From the NCBI GenBank assembly GCA_913054135.1, contig CAJXJK010000008.1, positions 1 through 64,000 on the forward strand: a stretch of 64,000 bases of DNA. The letters run 5' to 3'. The notes below the pieces were generated by a model. The model was given only the letters and a program-made list of their open reading frames with translations. It did no database searches and had not been told where the DNA came from. Position 1 is the first letter of the stretch, and every line of letters starts with the position of its first letter. The stretch comes from an uncultured Flavobacteriales bacterium. GTDB taxonomy: Bacteria > Bacteroidota > Bacteroidia > Flavobacteriales_D > Crocinitomicaceae. The translations under genes and the position numbers were made by a program. Below are positions 37,010 to 46,536 of the stretch, one piece after another.

Positions 37010-37411
37010 CTACAGCCTCTGAATTCTAATTTTATCAAACCAGCTCAATGCACTCCCCTTCTTAGAAAACATTTTGGTAGGAAATACTGGTTTATGAAAT
37101 TTGATAAAAACTGAAGCTGTTAATCTAATTGGAAGATTATCAAGTAAAACTGCAGTAGCAATCGTTGATTTCGAAATTGTTGATTCTCTTGAGAAATACT
37201 TTTGAGCCTCAGTATTCATATTGCTCTGGATTCCTAACGCATCAACAATTACAAAGACATCTTCACCATTTGCCACTTCACACAAAATAGTATCCAATTC
37301 TTTTACATCAGCTAAAACCACCAATCTATCAGTCTTAAATCTCATCACTAAGACATCTGATGCAATCTTGTATATTTCTGCGCTATCAGTAGAGCGCTTA
37401 TCACTTAACAT
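37010..37411 (-). CDS. Small STAS-like domain protein, tandem paralogue A
   Basis: I start at the ATG at 37409-37411 (133 residues). The TTG at 37447 would overlap the upstream gene and extend past the alignment with the paralogue. The core VLVMRFKTDRLVVLADVKEL, VFVIVDALGIQSNMNTEAQKYFS, then FIKFHKPVFPTKMFSKKGSALSWF matches the neighbouring gene residue for residue in pattern. The layout (strand, helix, strand VDA/VDL, helix with EA.EYF) resembles the SpoIIAA/STAS-like small proteins of Bacteroidota. Function unknown. It converges on the LRR gene with no gap. Confidence 0.7.
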   Translation of the reverse strand: MLSDKRSTDSAEIYKIASDVLVMRFKTDRLVVLADVKELDTILCEVANGEDVFVIVDALGIQSNMNTEAQKYFSRESTISKSTIATAVLLDNLPIRLTASVFIKFHKPVFPTKMFSKKGSALSWFDKIRIQRL

Positions 37412-37425
37412 AATCCTTTGTTGAA

Positions 37426-37809
37426 TTACCTCAATTTTTTGAACCAATCTTGAGCTTCTTCAAAGGTAATAAACTCTTTTGTTGGATATAATGTTTTAGT
37501 GCTTCTACCAAAAAGCTTTGCGAAAAATGAACTTTTGTGTTTAGAAATAATGGCGATTCCTTTAATGTAAGGAATCATTTTTCCTTTATAAACGAAGTAT
37601 TCTTCAGCCTCTGATGATATTTGCGCATCACCAAAAGTTAGGTCAACAATTATAAACATATCATTACCCTGAGACATTGTTAAATGTGCTCCATCAATTT
37701 CTTTTGCATCAGCTTCGGAAATGGATACACCATCTCTATATCTTGTAATTAAGACATCTGGGTCTTGCTTTTCAACTGAAGCCTTTTTAAGTTCTACCAA
37801 ATCATTCAT
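37426..37809 (-). CDS. Small STAS-like domain protein, tandem paralogue B
   Basis: The protein has 127 residues, is cytoplasmic, and is the first of two tandem paralogues separated by 14 bases. It shows DVLITRYRDGVSISEADAKEI, DMFIIVDLTFGDAQISSEAEEYF, IAIISKHKSSFFAKLFGRSTK and a C-terminal TFEEAQDWFKKL. The last two correspond to the FIKFHKP and SALSWF parts of the partner. Such pairs suggest a heteromer or two isoforms sensing related signals. I cannot name a pathway. Confidence 0.7.
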   Translation of the reverse strand: MNDLVELKKASVEKQDPDVLITRYRDGVSISEADAKEIDGAHLTMSQGNDMFIIVDLTFGDAQISSEAEEYFVYKGKMIPYIKGIAIISKHKSSFFAKLFGRSTKTLYPTKEFITFEEAQDWFKKLR

Positions 37810-37887
37810 GAGAATAGGTGTTAGGTTTTAATCGAAAGTAGCAAAAACTACGCTTAAAGACCTAAATTTTGCGTTAAAAAACTCATT

Positions 37888-38853
37888 TTAATCGATAAAT
37901 GATGTGAAATTCTCAAGCAGTGTCTTTTCTGAGACGAAAACGAGAAAATCATTCTTAACGTGAGAGGCTAGAAATTCTTGCTCATATTGTCCTTTTGTAG
38001 GAACCAAAATAGCTGCTGCCTTTAATTTAGTCAACTCCATAATTGCAGTATAACCTGCCCTACTTATTACTTTTTTTGAAGAATTTATAAGCTTCTCCAA
38101 TTCTTTGCCTGAAGGATTATTTACATAAAAATCTTCTTTAATTGCAGACTGCCCAACCACTTTGAATAATAAATCGGTTGACTTTAACTTCACTAAAAAT
38201 GCTTTTTCAAACTTTGATCTTTCAGGTTCTGGACCTGAGGAAATCAGCAGCACATCAATATCTTTTGTGAGCTCTTCGAAATTCATTCTACTCAATGGTC
38301 CGATCTTCAACTTTGGGATCTTCAATTCAACTTGATTTAAATCACCACAAATTGGATTTGACTCATGGTCTGGAACCCAACAAAAGTCGAATTTATTCAC
38401 CCATTTAACAACTTGCGCACGAACGGCTTTTCTTAAGGTAGGTACGGGAGGTGACAATTGATGAGTCAAGATGATATTCTCACATTTACTTGATTTAAAA
38501 CCATAACGATTATCTGAAATAATAATATCAATTCCGTATTTAAGTGCTAGAGATTGGGCCACCTCCTCTTCTTGCTTGATACTCTTCTGCATTTTTGCAG
38601 ATTGGGTGATCATTTGCCAGTAGGTTGATTTTGCAGAATCTAAAGTAATATCATATCCTGCAATCAATTCGTAAGTCAAATCAGGATAATCTTGCTTGGC
38701 AATCTGAATTTGTTCTTTTGTACCGGCAAAAACAAGTTCATTACCATTCGCAACTAAGTCTTTGATCAATGCAAGCGAACGGGTAACATGTCCCATACCC
38801 CAATCAAGAGGAGCAATCATTACTTTTTTATTTCTAATGTCTTCGGGAAGCAT
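37888..38853 (-). CDS. GT28/MurG-like glycosyltransferase
   Basis: The protein has 321 residues with no signal peptide. The N-terminal Rossmann domain begins VMIAPLDWGMGHVTRSLALI, where the glycine- and His-containing loop is typical of GT-B enzymes of the MurG/UGT type. The C-terminal nucleotide-sugar domain has LLISSGPEPERS and KVISRAGYTAIMELTKLKAAAILVP, matching the SRAG..T..E motif of GT28. Donor and acceptor are unknown; a glycolipid or surface polysaccharide is plausible. It stands alone on the minus strand downstream of the sdh terminator. Confidence 0.82.
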   Translation of the reverse strand: MLPEDIRNKKVMIAPLDWGMGHVTRSLALIKDLVANGNELVFAGTKEQIQIAKQDYPDLTYELIAGYDITLDSAKSTYWQMITQSAKMQKSIKQEEEVAQSLALKYGIDIIISDNRYGFKSSKCENIILTHQLSPPVPTLRKAVRAQVVKWVNKFDFCWVPDHESNPICGDLNQVELKIPKLKIGPLSRMNFEELTKDIDVLLISSGPEPERSKFEKAFLVKLKSTDLLFKVVGQSAIKEDFYVNNPSGKELEKLINSSKKVISRAGYTAIMELTKLKAAAILVPTKGQYEQEFLASHVKNDFLVFVSEKTLLENFTSFID

Positions 38854-38866
38854 GTAAAATCAAGGT

Positions 38867-38905
38867 ACAAAAAAAGTGGCCATTCAAAATGAAGACCACT
38901 TTTTT
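38867..38905 (-). terminator. Terminator of the sdhCAB operon
   Basis: AAAAAGTGG (38871-38879) and CCACTTTTT (38896-38904) form a 9-bp stem with flanking A and T tracts. On the minus strand the stem is followed by seven T. It lies 19 bases past the sdhB stop. Confidence 0.88.
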
Positions 38906-38923
38906 ATATTCTTAAAGGATTGA

Positions 38924-39688
38924 CTAATCTTTTTTGATTGCCGCCTTCATATATTCTCTATTCATTCTTGCAATGTTGTCTAATGAAATTCCTTTAGGAC
39001 ATTCAACTTCGCAAGCTCCAGTGTTGGTGCAGTTACCAAAGCCCTCCAAATCCATTTGATTCACCATATTAAGTACTCTGTCTTTGGCCTCAACCTTACC
39101 CTGAGGTAATAAAGCAAATTGAGAAACTTTAGCTGAAACAAATAACATTGCAGAAGCATTTTTACAAGAAGCCACACAAGCCCCACAACCAATACAAGTT
39201 GCTGCGTCAAATGCATTATCTGCATCTACTTTAGGAACAGGTAATGAATTTGCGTCTTGAGTATTACCTGAAGTATTCACAGAAACGAATCCTCCAGCAT
39301 GCTGAATTCTATCAAATGAAGTTCTATCAACCACTAAATCTTTGATTACTGGAAATGCTGTTGCTCTAAATGGCTCAATAGTTATTGTATCACCATCCTT
39401 AAACATTCTCATATGCAATTGACAAGTAGTAACTCTTCTATCAGGTCCGTGCGCTTCTCCATTAATTTGAAGAGAACAAGACCCACATATTCCTTCACGA
39501 CAATCGTGATCGAAAGCAACTGGCTCATTTCCTGCGCTAATTTGCTGTTCATTAAAAACATCCATCATTTCTAAGAAAGACATGTGCTCAGAGATTCCCG
39601 AAATCGGATAGCTTTCTAATTTACCAGCAGATTTTGCATCTTTTTGACGCCAAATCTTTAATGTTAAGTTCATTGTTTTATCTGACAT
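38924..39688 (-). CDS. sdhB: Succinate dehydrogenase/fumarate reductase iron-sulfur subunit
   Basis: This 254-residue protein carries electrons from the flavoprotein to the quinone site. The [2Fe-2S] ligands are in [18 protein letters not shown] with a later TTCQ. The [4Fe-4S] and [3Fe-4S] ligands are in [11 protein letters not shown] and [14 protein letters not shown]. The domain order is normal. It is the last gene of sdhC-sdhA-sdhB, 7 bases after sdhA, with a strong terminator behind it. Confidence 0.97.
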   Translation of the reverse strand: MSDKTMNLTLKIWRQKDAKSAGKLESYPISGISEHMSFLEMMDVFNEQQISAGNEPVAFDHDCREGICGSCSLQINGEAHGPDRRVTTCQLHMRMFKDGDTITIEPFRATAFPVIKDLVVDRTSFDRIQHAGGFVSVNTSGNTQDANSLPVPKVDADNAFDAATCIGCGACVASCKNASAMLFVSAKVSQFALLPQGKVEAKDRVLNMVNQMDLEGFGNCTNTGACEVECPKGISLDNIARMNREYMKAAIKKD

Positions 39689-39695
39689 ATCTTTC

Positions 39696-41711
39696 TTATT
39701 TGTATGAACGTGTTTTTAACTCAATATCTTTAAATTCTAGCTCTTCTTTGTGTAAGTTAGCTTCTCCTGGATCATTATTCCACTCCCAAGCTGCCACATA
39801 CTTATAGTTAACATCATCTCTCTTTGCTTCACCTTTTTGTTCGCCGTCTAATTCAACTGACTCCTCTCTAAAGTGACCTCCGCAAGATTCGTTTCTATCT
39901 AAAGCGTCTTTAGCAAACAATTCACCTAACTCTAAGAAATCTGCAACTCTCATTGCTTTCTCTAACTCAGGGTTTAATTCATCTGCTCCACCTGGTACAA
40001 GTACATCTTTCCAAAACTCTTCTCTAATTGACCTGATTTTTGCGATTGCTTCTTTCAGTCCAGCTTCATTTCTTGCCATCCCCACATTATTCCACATTAC
40101 TTTTCCTAATTCTTTATGGAAATGATCTACAGATTTAGAACCACCATTATCAACCAGTTTTGAAATTCTTTCTCTTACCTCTTTTTCAGCAGCTTCAAAT
40201 TCTGGAGTCTCTGTTGAGATTGGTCCAGTTCTAATTTCATCTGAAAGATAATCACCAATTGTATAAGGTAAAACAAAGTATCCATCAGCAAGTCCTTGCA
40301 TTAATGCAGAAGCTCCTAATCTATTTGCTCCGTGATCAGAGAAGTTAGCTTCTCCTGCCGCGTAACATCCAGGAATTGTAGTCATCAAATTATAATCAAC
40401 CCAAAGTCCACCCATTGTGTAGTGCACAGCTGGATAAATCATCATTGGTGTTGTATAAGGATCTTGATCTACAATTTTATTGTACATCTGAAATAGGTTA
40501 CCGTACTTGTTTTTGATAACAGCAGCTCCCAATTCAGTAATTCTTTCTTTAGAAGCAGATTTCTCTCCAAGAACAGTTGCTTGTTCTTTTCCATATCTCT
40601 GAATCGCCGAAGCAAAATCTAAGAATACCGCTTCTCCTGTTTGATTGACACCAAATCCGGCATCACATCTTTCTTTAGCTGCTCTTGAGGCAACATCTCT
40701 CGGAACCAAGTTACCGAAAGCAGGATATCTTCTTTCTAAGTAATAATCTCTTTCGTCTTCAGACAATTGAACTGGCTTTTTAGCTCCTGATCTAATTGCT
40801 TCAACATCTTCCTTATTTTTTGGAACCCAAATTCTACCATCATTTCTCAATGACTCTGACATCAATGTTAGCTTAGATTGGTAGTCACCTGATCTTGGAA
40901 TACAAGTAGGGTGAATTTGAGTGTAGCAAGGGTTTGCAAAGAATGCTCCTCTTCTGTGTGCTCTCCAAGCAGCAGATACATTAGATCCCATTGCGTTTGT
41001 AGATAAGAAGAATACGTTTCCGTAACCACCTGTAGCAAGAACAACTGCGTGAGCAGAATGTCTTTCAATTTCTCCAGTGATAAGGTTTCTTACGATAATA
41101 CCTCTTGCTTTACCATCAACTTTTACAAGATCTAACATCTCGTGACGGTTAAACATTTCAATTTTTCCTTTACCAATTTGACGATTCATTGCTGAATACG
41201 CTCCTAAAAGTAATTGTTGACCTGTTTGTCCTTTGGCGTAGAAGGTTCTTGAAACCAATACACCACCAAATGATCTATTGTCAAGTAATCCACCATAATC
41301 TCTTGCAAACGGAACTCCTTGCGCAACACATTGGTCAATGATATTAGCAGATACTTCAGCTAAACGATAAACGTTTGCTTCTCTACCTCTATAATCTCCA
41401 CCTTTTACAGTGTCATAGAACAATCTATATGTTGAATCACCATCATTTTGGTAATTCTTAGCTGCATTAATTCCTCCTTGTGCTGCAATTGAATGCGCTC
41501 TTCTTGGAGAATCTTGAAATGCAAATGCTTTTACTTTGTATCCCATTTCAGCTAATGAAGCTGCAGCCGAACCACCGGCCAAACCTGTACCCACAACAAT
41601 AACATCAATAAGACGTTTGTTGGCCGGGTTAACCAAGTCAATGTGATTTTTATGATTTGTCCACTTATCTTTAATTGGACCTTCAGGTACTTTTGAATCT
41701 AATACTGACAT
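39696..41711 (-). CDS. sdhA: Succinate dehydrogenase/fumarate reductase flavoprotein subunit
   Basis: This 671-residue catalytic subunit oxidises succinate or reduces fumarate. The FAD-binding site is [21 protein letters not shown], the covalent flavin His region is [18 protein letters not shown], and the active-site segments are [20 protein letters not shown] and [13 protein letters not shown]. The length fits the Bacteroidota type that pairs with a single five-helix cytochrome b. The direction of use depends on oxygen and cannot be read here. Confidence 0.97.
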   Translation of the reverse strand: MSVLDSKVPEGPIKDKWTNHKNHIDLVNPANKRLIDVIVVGTGLAGGSAAASLAEMGYKVKAFAFQDSPRRAHSIAAQGGINAAKNYQNDGDSTYRLFYDTVKGGDYRGREANVYRLAEVSANIIDQCVAQGVPFARDYGGLLDNRSFGGVLVSRTFYAKGQTGQQLLLGAYSAMNRQIGKGKIEMFNRHEMLDLVKVDGKARGIIVRNLITGEIERHSAHAVVLATGGYGNVFFLSTNAMGSNVSAAWRAHRRGAFFANPCYTQIHPTCIPRSGDYQSKLTLMSESLRNDGRIWVPKNKEDVEAIRSGAKKPVQLSEDERDYYLERRYPAFGNLVPRDVASRAAKERCDAGFGVNQTGEAVFLDFASAIQRYGKEQATVLGEKSASKERITELGAAVIKNKYGNLFQMYNKIVDQDPYTTPMMIYPAVHYTMGGLWVDYNLMTTIPGCYAAGEANFSDHGANRLGASALMQGLADGYFVLPYTIGDYLSDEIRTGPISTETPEFEAAEKEVRERISKLVDNGGSKSVDHFHKELGKVMWNNVGMARNEAGLKEAIAKIRSIREEFWKDVLVPGGADELNPELEKAMRVADFLELGELFAKDALDRNESCGGHFREESVELDGEQKGEAKRDDVNYKYVAAWEWNNDPGEANLHKEELEFKDIELKTRSYK

Positions 41712-41724
41712 ATCTAATTAATTT

Positions 41725-42381
41725 TTAGTGTGAAACTGAAATATGATGGTAAACTGCAATAATGATGAACATTAGAGGAACTAATATCGCATATGCAGTG
41801 CCTAATTTTTTTAACAGTGGCGTGTATTTATTGTGTCTAAATCCAACCGATTGAAACGCCGATTGAAAACCGTGCATTAAGTGAAGTGACAAGAAAATGA
41901 ATGACACTACATAAATAGCAACTCTCCATACATCAACAAATTTCAATTGAAGCTCATGGTAATATCTTGTAGGATTTTCTGGTAATGCTTCAACATATTT
42001 GTAGTTCATTTCTTGAACCCAGAAATCATAAAAGTGTAATCCTAAAAACAAAAGAATCATGATTCCAGTGATAATCATATTACGGGACATCCAGTTTGAG
42101 CTTGCAGCAGAGTTGTGCTTTGCATACTTCTTGTTTCTTGCCTTGTTGTTTTGATATTCTAAATACATCCCCATAATCAGGTGAAATAGAAAACCAAAAA
42201 TTAGCACAGGTTGTAAGATGTACTGTATGATGGGATTATATCCAAAAAAATGAGATACACTGTTAAATGTATCTTCAGAACAAAGGGATAACGAATTAAT
42301 CGTTACATGTTGGAGCAGGAAGAACATTAGAAAGAACCCTGAGAGGGCCATTAAGATTTTCCTTGCGATTGAAGTTTTCAT
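41725..42381 (-). CDS. sdhC: Succinate dehydrogenase cytochrome b subunit
   Basis: This 218-residue membrane anchor has five predicted helices (about 10-28, 50-72, 95-115, 140-165 and 188-210). Histidines near the membrane faces (LQHVTINSL, FLFHLIMG, LGLHFYDF, SLHLMHGF) are suitable ligands for two b hemes. It anchors SdhAB and reduces menaquinone. It is the first gene of the operon. The region upstream carries two palindromes shared with the divergent suf operon. Confidence 0.94.
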   Translation of the reverse strand: MKTSIARKILMALSGFFLMFFLLQHVTINSLSLCSEDTFNSVSHFFGYNPIIQYILQPVLIFGFLFHLIMGMYLEYQNNKARNKKYAKHNSAASSNWMSRNMIITGIMILLFLGLHFYDFWVQEMNYKYVEALPENPTRYYHELQLKFVDVWRVAIYVVSFIFLSLHLMHGFQSAFQSVGFRHNKYTPLLKKLGTAYAILVPLMFIIIAVYHHISVSH

Positions 42382-42480
42382 ATATTGAAATTACGTCTTA
42401 AGGTTTAGTTAAGAACAAAAATAACCTTGATTTTGTTTTAAAGAATAAAATTATCTTTTGATTAGACGAAGGATTGATTG

Positions 42481-42516
42481 TTTAGACTCATTCTAAATAA
42501 GTTTAAGCGCTTAAAC
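42481..42516. promoter_or_regulatory. Two adjacent palindromes, candidate operator
   Basis: TTTAGA/TCTAAA with a 5-base spacer (42481-42497) and GTTTAAGCGCTTAAAC (42501-42516) lie 3 bases apart. The second is perfect over 16 bases, and its AAGCGCTT core resembles LacI-family operators with a central CG. They lie about 100-135 bases upstream of both flanking operons. The bound regulator is unknown. Confidence 0.5.
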
Positions 42517-42603
42517 AATTGAATCACTGGCCATTAAGACTAATTTCAATTTAAAGCCGTTTAAGAAAGTGCTCAATTATTTCATGCAATACCGCAAAAG
42601 TGG

Positions 42604-42611
42604 TATTTTTG
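42604..42611 (+). promoter_or_regulatory. Candidate suf operon promoter -7 box
   Basis: TATTTTTG matches TAnnTTTG and lies 43 bases before the first suf ATG. A small hairpin (AATACC/GGTATT, about 42588-42607) overlaps its 5' side. Confidence 0.45.
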
Positions 42612-42654
42612 TAGACCGATTCCTCTTATTTAGATGGATTATAAATAGAAGAAG

Positions 42655-42978
42655 ATGATTAAAGTAACAGACACAGCAAAGGAAACGGCTATCAGAATGA
42701 TGGCTGAAGAAAGCAAAGCAGACCACTTTATACGTGTGGGTGTTGAAGGCGGAGGATGTTCTGGACTTATGTATCAGCTCACTTTTGACAATCAAATAAA
42801 TGAAGACGATAAAGAATTTGAAGATAACGGAGTAAAGGTTGTCATGAATAAAAAGAGTGTTCTTTATTTAGTAGGCACCACTTTAGATTATAGCGGAGGC
42901 CTAAACGGAAAAGGATTTGTTTTTTCAAACCCTAACGCTCAAAGAACCTGCGGATGCGGGGAATCATTTTCACTTTAA
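42655..42978 (+). CDS. HesB/IscA family iron-sulfur assembly protein
   Basis: This 107-residue A-type carrier delivers assembled Fe-S clusters to target proteins. The three conserved Cys are present in GVEGGGCSGLMYQL and the C-terminal CGCGESFSL. Because it starts the sufBCD operon it is probably the SufA equivalent. The gap to sufB is 39 bases and contains a small hairpin repeat. Confidence 0.94.
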   Translation: MIKVTDTAKETAIRMMAEESKADHFIRVGVEGGGCSGLMYQLTFDNQINEDDKEFEDNGVKVVMNKKSVLYLVGTTLDYSGGLNGKGFVFSNPNAQRTCGCGESFSL

Positions 42979-43003
42979 TCCTTCGAGAAGCTCAGGATGA
43001 CAA
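42979..43003. repeat. Short hairpin repeat between the A-type carrier gene and sufB
   Basis: ATCCTTCGAGAAGCTCAGGAT folds as a bulged hairpin (ATCCT/AGGAT and GAG/CTC). The sequence with the following GACA resembles a dispersed intergenic repeat seen in many bacterial genomes. Only one copy is visible in this window. Confidence 0.4.
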
Positions 43004-43017
43004 CAATTAGAAATTAG

Positions 43018-44460
43018 ATGGCTGGATATACAGAAGATGAATTAAAAGAGGAATTAAAAAGCCAAGAATATGAATTCGGCTTTACGACAGATATTGAATC
43101 TGAGAAAATTCCGGTGGGATTAAACGAAGAAGTAATTCGAATAATTTCTGCTAAAAAAGAAGAGCCAGAATGGCTGCTCGAATACAGACTAAACGCCTTT
43201 AAAGTTTGGCAAGAAATGACAGAGCCTGAATGGGCTCACGTTCAATATGAAAAGCCAAAATTCCAAGAGATTTCTTATTTCGCGGCACCCAAAAAACAAT
43301 ATGAAAGTTGGGATGATGTTGATCCTGAAATGAAAGCGACAATGGACAAGCTCGGCATTTCAATGGATGAGCAAAAGAAATTAACTGGTGTTGCTGTTGA
43401 CTTTGTGATGGATTCAGTTTCTGTTGCAACTTCATTCAAAGATAAATTGGCTGAATTAGATATCATTTTCTGCTCATTCAGTGAAGCTGTAAAAGATCAC
43501 CCTGAATTGGTAAAGAAATATTTAGGAACGGTTGTACCAACAAGCGATAACTTTTATGCAGCATTAAATTCTGCTGTATTTTCTGATGGTTCATTTTGCT
43601 ACATTCCGAAAGGCGTGAAGTGCCCAATGGAATTGTCAACATACTTTAGAATTAATGAGTCTGGAACTGGACAATTTGAAAGAACATTATTGGTTGCTGA
43701 TGCTGGTAGTTATGTTTCTTATCTTGAAGGATGTACTGCTCCTCAAAGAGACGAAAACCAATTGCATGCTGCAGTTGTTGAATTAGTCGCTTTAGATGAT
43801 GCAGAAATTAAATACTCAACGGTTCAAAATTGGTTCCCTGGAGATAAAGAAGGAAAAGGTGGTGTCTACAATTTCGTAACGAAAAGAGGAATTTGCCATA
43901 CCAACTCAAAAATATCTTGGACACAAGTTGAAACAGGATCTGCCGTGACATGGAAATATCCTTCATGTATATTAAAGGGAGACAATTCAATTGGAGAGTT
44001 TTACTCGGTGGCTGTTACCAATAACTACCAACAGGCCGATACAGGAACGAAAATGATTCACCTTGGCAAGAACACCAAAAGCACTGTGATTTCTAAAGGA
44101 ATTTCAGCAGGTAAATCTCAAAATTCATATAGAGGATTAATTCAAATTCATCCGAAAGCAGACAATGCAAGAAACTTCACTCAATGTGATAGTTTATTGA
44201 TGACTGATGAATGCGGAGCGCATACCTTCCCATACATTGAGTGTCAAAACAATTCTGCCAAATTAGAGCACGAAGCAACCACTTCAAAAATTGGAGAAGA
44301 TCAAATTTTTTACTGTCAACAAAGAGGACTTTCTGAAGAGAAAGCAATTAGCTTGATTGTAAATGGATATTGTAAAGAAGTATTAAATAAGCTTCCTATG
44401 GAGTTTGCCGTAGAAGCACAAAAGTTATTAGCCATTTCACTTGAAAACAGTGTAGGATAA
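43018..44460 (+). CDS. sufB: Fe-S cluster assembly scaffold SufB
   Basis: This 480-residue protein is the core of the SufBCD scaffold on which Fe-S clusters are built. Conserved stretches include [58 protein letters not shown] and the C-terminal [20 protein letters not shown] followed by [15 protein letters not shown]. Length is normal. It is the second gene of the operon, 9 bases before sufC. Confidence 0.97.
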   Translation: MAGYTEDELKEELKSQEYEFGFTTDIESEKIPVGLNEEVIRIISAKKEEPEWLLEYRLNAFKVWQEMTEPEWAHVQYEKPKFQEISYFAAPKKQYESWDDVDPEMKATMDKLGISMDEQKKLTGVAVDFVMDSVSVATSFKDKLAELDIIFCSFSEAVKDHPELVKKYLGTVVPTSDNFYAALNSAVFSDGSFCYIPKGVKCPMELSTYFRINESGTGQFERTLLVADAGSYVSYLEGCTAPQRDENQLHAAVVELVALDDAEIKYSTVQNWFPGDKEGKGGVYNFVTKRGICHTNSKISWTQVETGSAVTWKYPSCILKGDNSIGEFYSVAVTNNYQQADTGTKMIHLGKNTKSTVISKGISAGKSQNSYRGLIQIHPKADNARNFTQCDSLLMTDECGAHTFPYIECQNNSAKLEHEATTSKIGEDQIFYCQQRGLSEEKAISLIVNGYCKEVLNKLPMEFAVEAQKLLAISLENSVG

Positions 44461-44469
44461 ATATAAAGA

Positions 44470-45225
44470 ATGAGTAAAACATTATTAGACATTAAAAACC
44501 TTCATGCTGAAATTGAAGAAGAAGGAAAAGCGATTCTGAAAGGATTAAATCTTACAGTAAAAGCAGGAGAAGTTCATGCTATTATGGGACCAAACGGCGC
44601 AGGTAAATCTACACTTGCTTCAGTGGTATCAGGAAAAGATGGTTATGAAGTAACTGATGGAACTGTTGAAATGGACGGAGCCGACATCTTAGAATTAGAT
44701 CCAGATGAAAGAGCTAAAGAAGGATTGTTTTTAGCATTTCAATATCCGGTAGAAATTCCTGGTGTATCAAACATCAATTTTTTGAGAACAGCTTTAAACG
44801 AAATCAAAGAGTATAGGCAAGAAGAGCCTATAAGTGCGAAAGATTTCATGGCAATGGTTAGAGAAAAATCTGCCTTGGTTGACTTAGACGCCAAATTAGC
44901 ATCTCGTTCTGTGAATGAAGGATTTTCAGGAGGAGAAAAGAAACGAAACGAAATATTTCAAATGGCTATGTTAGAGCCAAAAGTTGCAATACTAGATGAA
45001 ACAGATTCAGGATTAGATATTGATGCCCTGAGAATTGTTGCTGCCGGAGTGAACAAATTAAAAAATGAGAACAATGCAGTTATCTTGATTACTCATTACC
45101 AAAGATTACTAGATTACATAGTTCCAGATTTCGTTCACGTTTTGGCAGATGGCCAAATTGTGAAAACAGGAGACAAATCTCTAGCCCTAGAACTAGAAGA
45201 AAAAGGTTATGACTGGCTTAATTAA
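44470..45225 (+). CDS. sufC: Fe-S cluster assembly ATPase SufC
   Basis: This 251-residue ABC-type ATPase powers the SufBCD scaffold. Walker A is GPNGAGKST, the signature is FSGGEKKRNE, and Walker B with the SufC-specific switch is VAILDETDSGLDIDALR. The H-loop is in ILITHYQRLL. No membrane segments are present, as expected for this soluble ABC protein. Confidence 0.97.
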   Translation: MSKTLLDIKNLHAEIEEEGKAILKGLNLTVKAGEVHAIMGPNGAGKSTLASVVSGKDGYEVTDGTVEMDGADILELDPDERAKEGLFLAFQYPVEIPGVSNINFLRTALNEIKEYRQEEPISAKDFMAMVREKSALVDLDAKLASRSVNEGFSGGEKKRNEIFQMAMLEPKVAILDETDSGLDIDALRIVAAGVNKLKNENNAVILITHYQRLLDYIVPDFVHVLADGQIVKTGDKSLALELEEKGYDWLN

Positions 45226-45260
45226 GCATTAGTTGAATAGAAAATTTAGAAGCTTAATCA

Positions 45261-46496
45261 ATGTCAGATAAACTGAATAATTTTATAAAAAACTTGGATG
45301 TTTCAGCCGCCAAATTTCAACAAATGGCAGCCGAACGTTTAGGCAATTTAGACTTTCCTACTACTAAAGATGAGTATTGGAAATACACTAGATTGGGAAA
45401 ACTCACAAAACTAGAGCTTTCAAAAAGTGCAGACCCAGATAGACTTAATCTTACAAAACATATTATTTCAAACGACTACCTAGTGGTTGTAAACGGATTT
45501 ATTAGAGAAGACTTAAGCCAGTATTCAAAATTAGATTTTGAAATTGATTTTTTGGGATCTGATAGAATGTCTGAGGAGGCTTACTTTGATAAAGGTTTGA
45601 ACAAAAAGGATGTTTTTTCATCTATGAATTCTGCTTTTTTCGAAAAAGTAATCTCCATCAAAATTGGAGCTTCAAAAATTAATGAAGGGCCCTTGCAAAT
45701 CATCTATGTGAGCAAAGGAGACCACATTATTTCTAATACGAGATTATATATTGAGTCAGGTAAGTCTTCTCAAAGTGAAATCATTCAAACTTTCATTGAG
45801 AAAGAAAGTACCAACTCTTTCACCAATCACGTGACTGAAGTTTACGTTTCAGAGAACGCGCATTTGAGAATTAATAAGGCTCAGCTTGAGGATGACACCA
45901 ACAGTTTGATTACTACAGAGCAAATTCACCAAGAAAAGAATTCTGTGTTTAAAATAAACACGGTAACCCTAAGTGGTGCATTGGTAAGAAACAACATCAA
46001 CATTGCCGTTGCCGGTCAAAATTGTGAAACTCACATGAATGGGGCTATTGTAACGAAGAATAATGAGACTATTGACAACCACACCTTTGTTGACCACAGA
46101 GTTTCAAATTGTGTAAGTCACGAAAACTACAAGTACGTTTTAGGTGGTAAATCAACCGGCGTATTTAATGGAAGGGTTGTTGTTCAGAAAGACGCACAAG
46201 TTATTAATGCATATCAGAAAAACGATAACATCTTATTATCAGACTTCGCTAAAATCAACTCAAAACCTGAGCTTGAAATTTATGCTGATGATGTTAAATG
46301 TTCACATGGGTCGACAACTGGCCAACTAGATGAAGATGCAATTTTCTACTTGCAAACAAGAGGAATTGCAGAAGACAATGCTAAAAAGCTATTGGTAAGA
46401 GCATTTGTTGGCGAAGTGATTGAATCATTTGAAAACGAACATTTTGAAAAATATATAAATACACAGCTAGAATTAATCCATGGATGGAAAAACTAA
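45261..46496 (+). CDS. sufD: Fe-S cluster assembly protein SufD
   Basis: This 411-residue partner of SufB in the scaffold has a variable helical N-terminus (AAERLGNLDFPTTKDEYWKY) and a conserved beta-helix C-terminus with ETIDNHTFVDHRVSNCVSHE, GRVVVQKDAQVINAYQ and VKCSHGSTTGQLDEDAIFYLQTRGI. It follows sufC by 35 bases. The cysteine desulfurase genes sufS and sufE, often next in line, are not here. Confidence 0.96.
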   Translation: MSDKLNNFIKNLDVSAAKFQQMAAERLGNLDFPTTKDEYWKYTRLGKLTKLELSKSADPDRLNLTKHIISNDYLVVVNGFIREDLSQYSKLDFEIDFLGSDRMSEEAYFDKGLNKKDVFSSMNSAFFEKVISIKIGASKINEGPLQIIYVSKGDHIISNTRLYIESGKSSQSEIIQTFIEKESTNSFTNHVTEVYVSENAHLRINKAQLEDDTNSLITTEQIHQEKNSVFKINTVTLSGALVRNNINIAVAGQNCETHMNGAIVTKNNETIDNHTFVDHRVSNCVSHENYKYVLGGKSTGVFNGRVVVQKDAQVINAYQKNDNILLSDFAKINSKPELEIYADDVKCSHGSTTGQLDEDAIFYLQTRGIAEDNAKKLLVRAFVGEVIESFENEHFEKYINTQLELIHGWKN

Positions 46497-46536
46497 GCTG
46501 ATTAATAATTTTGACTATTAACTTAAAACTATAAAT

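Larger units (their letters stand above)
42382..42654. other. Divergent control region between sdhC and the suf operon
   Basis: This 273-base region has no gene. It holds an inverted repeat TTTAGA-5-TCTAAA (42481-42497), directly followed by the perfect 16-base palindrome GTTTAAGCGCTTAAAC (42501-42516), and a TATTTTTG promoter box (42604-42611) for the suf side. The rest is AT-rich without obvious structure. Confidence 0.6.
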
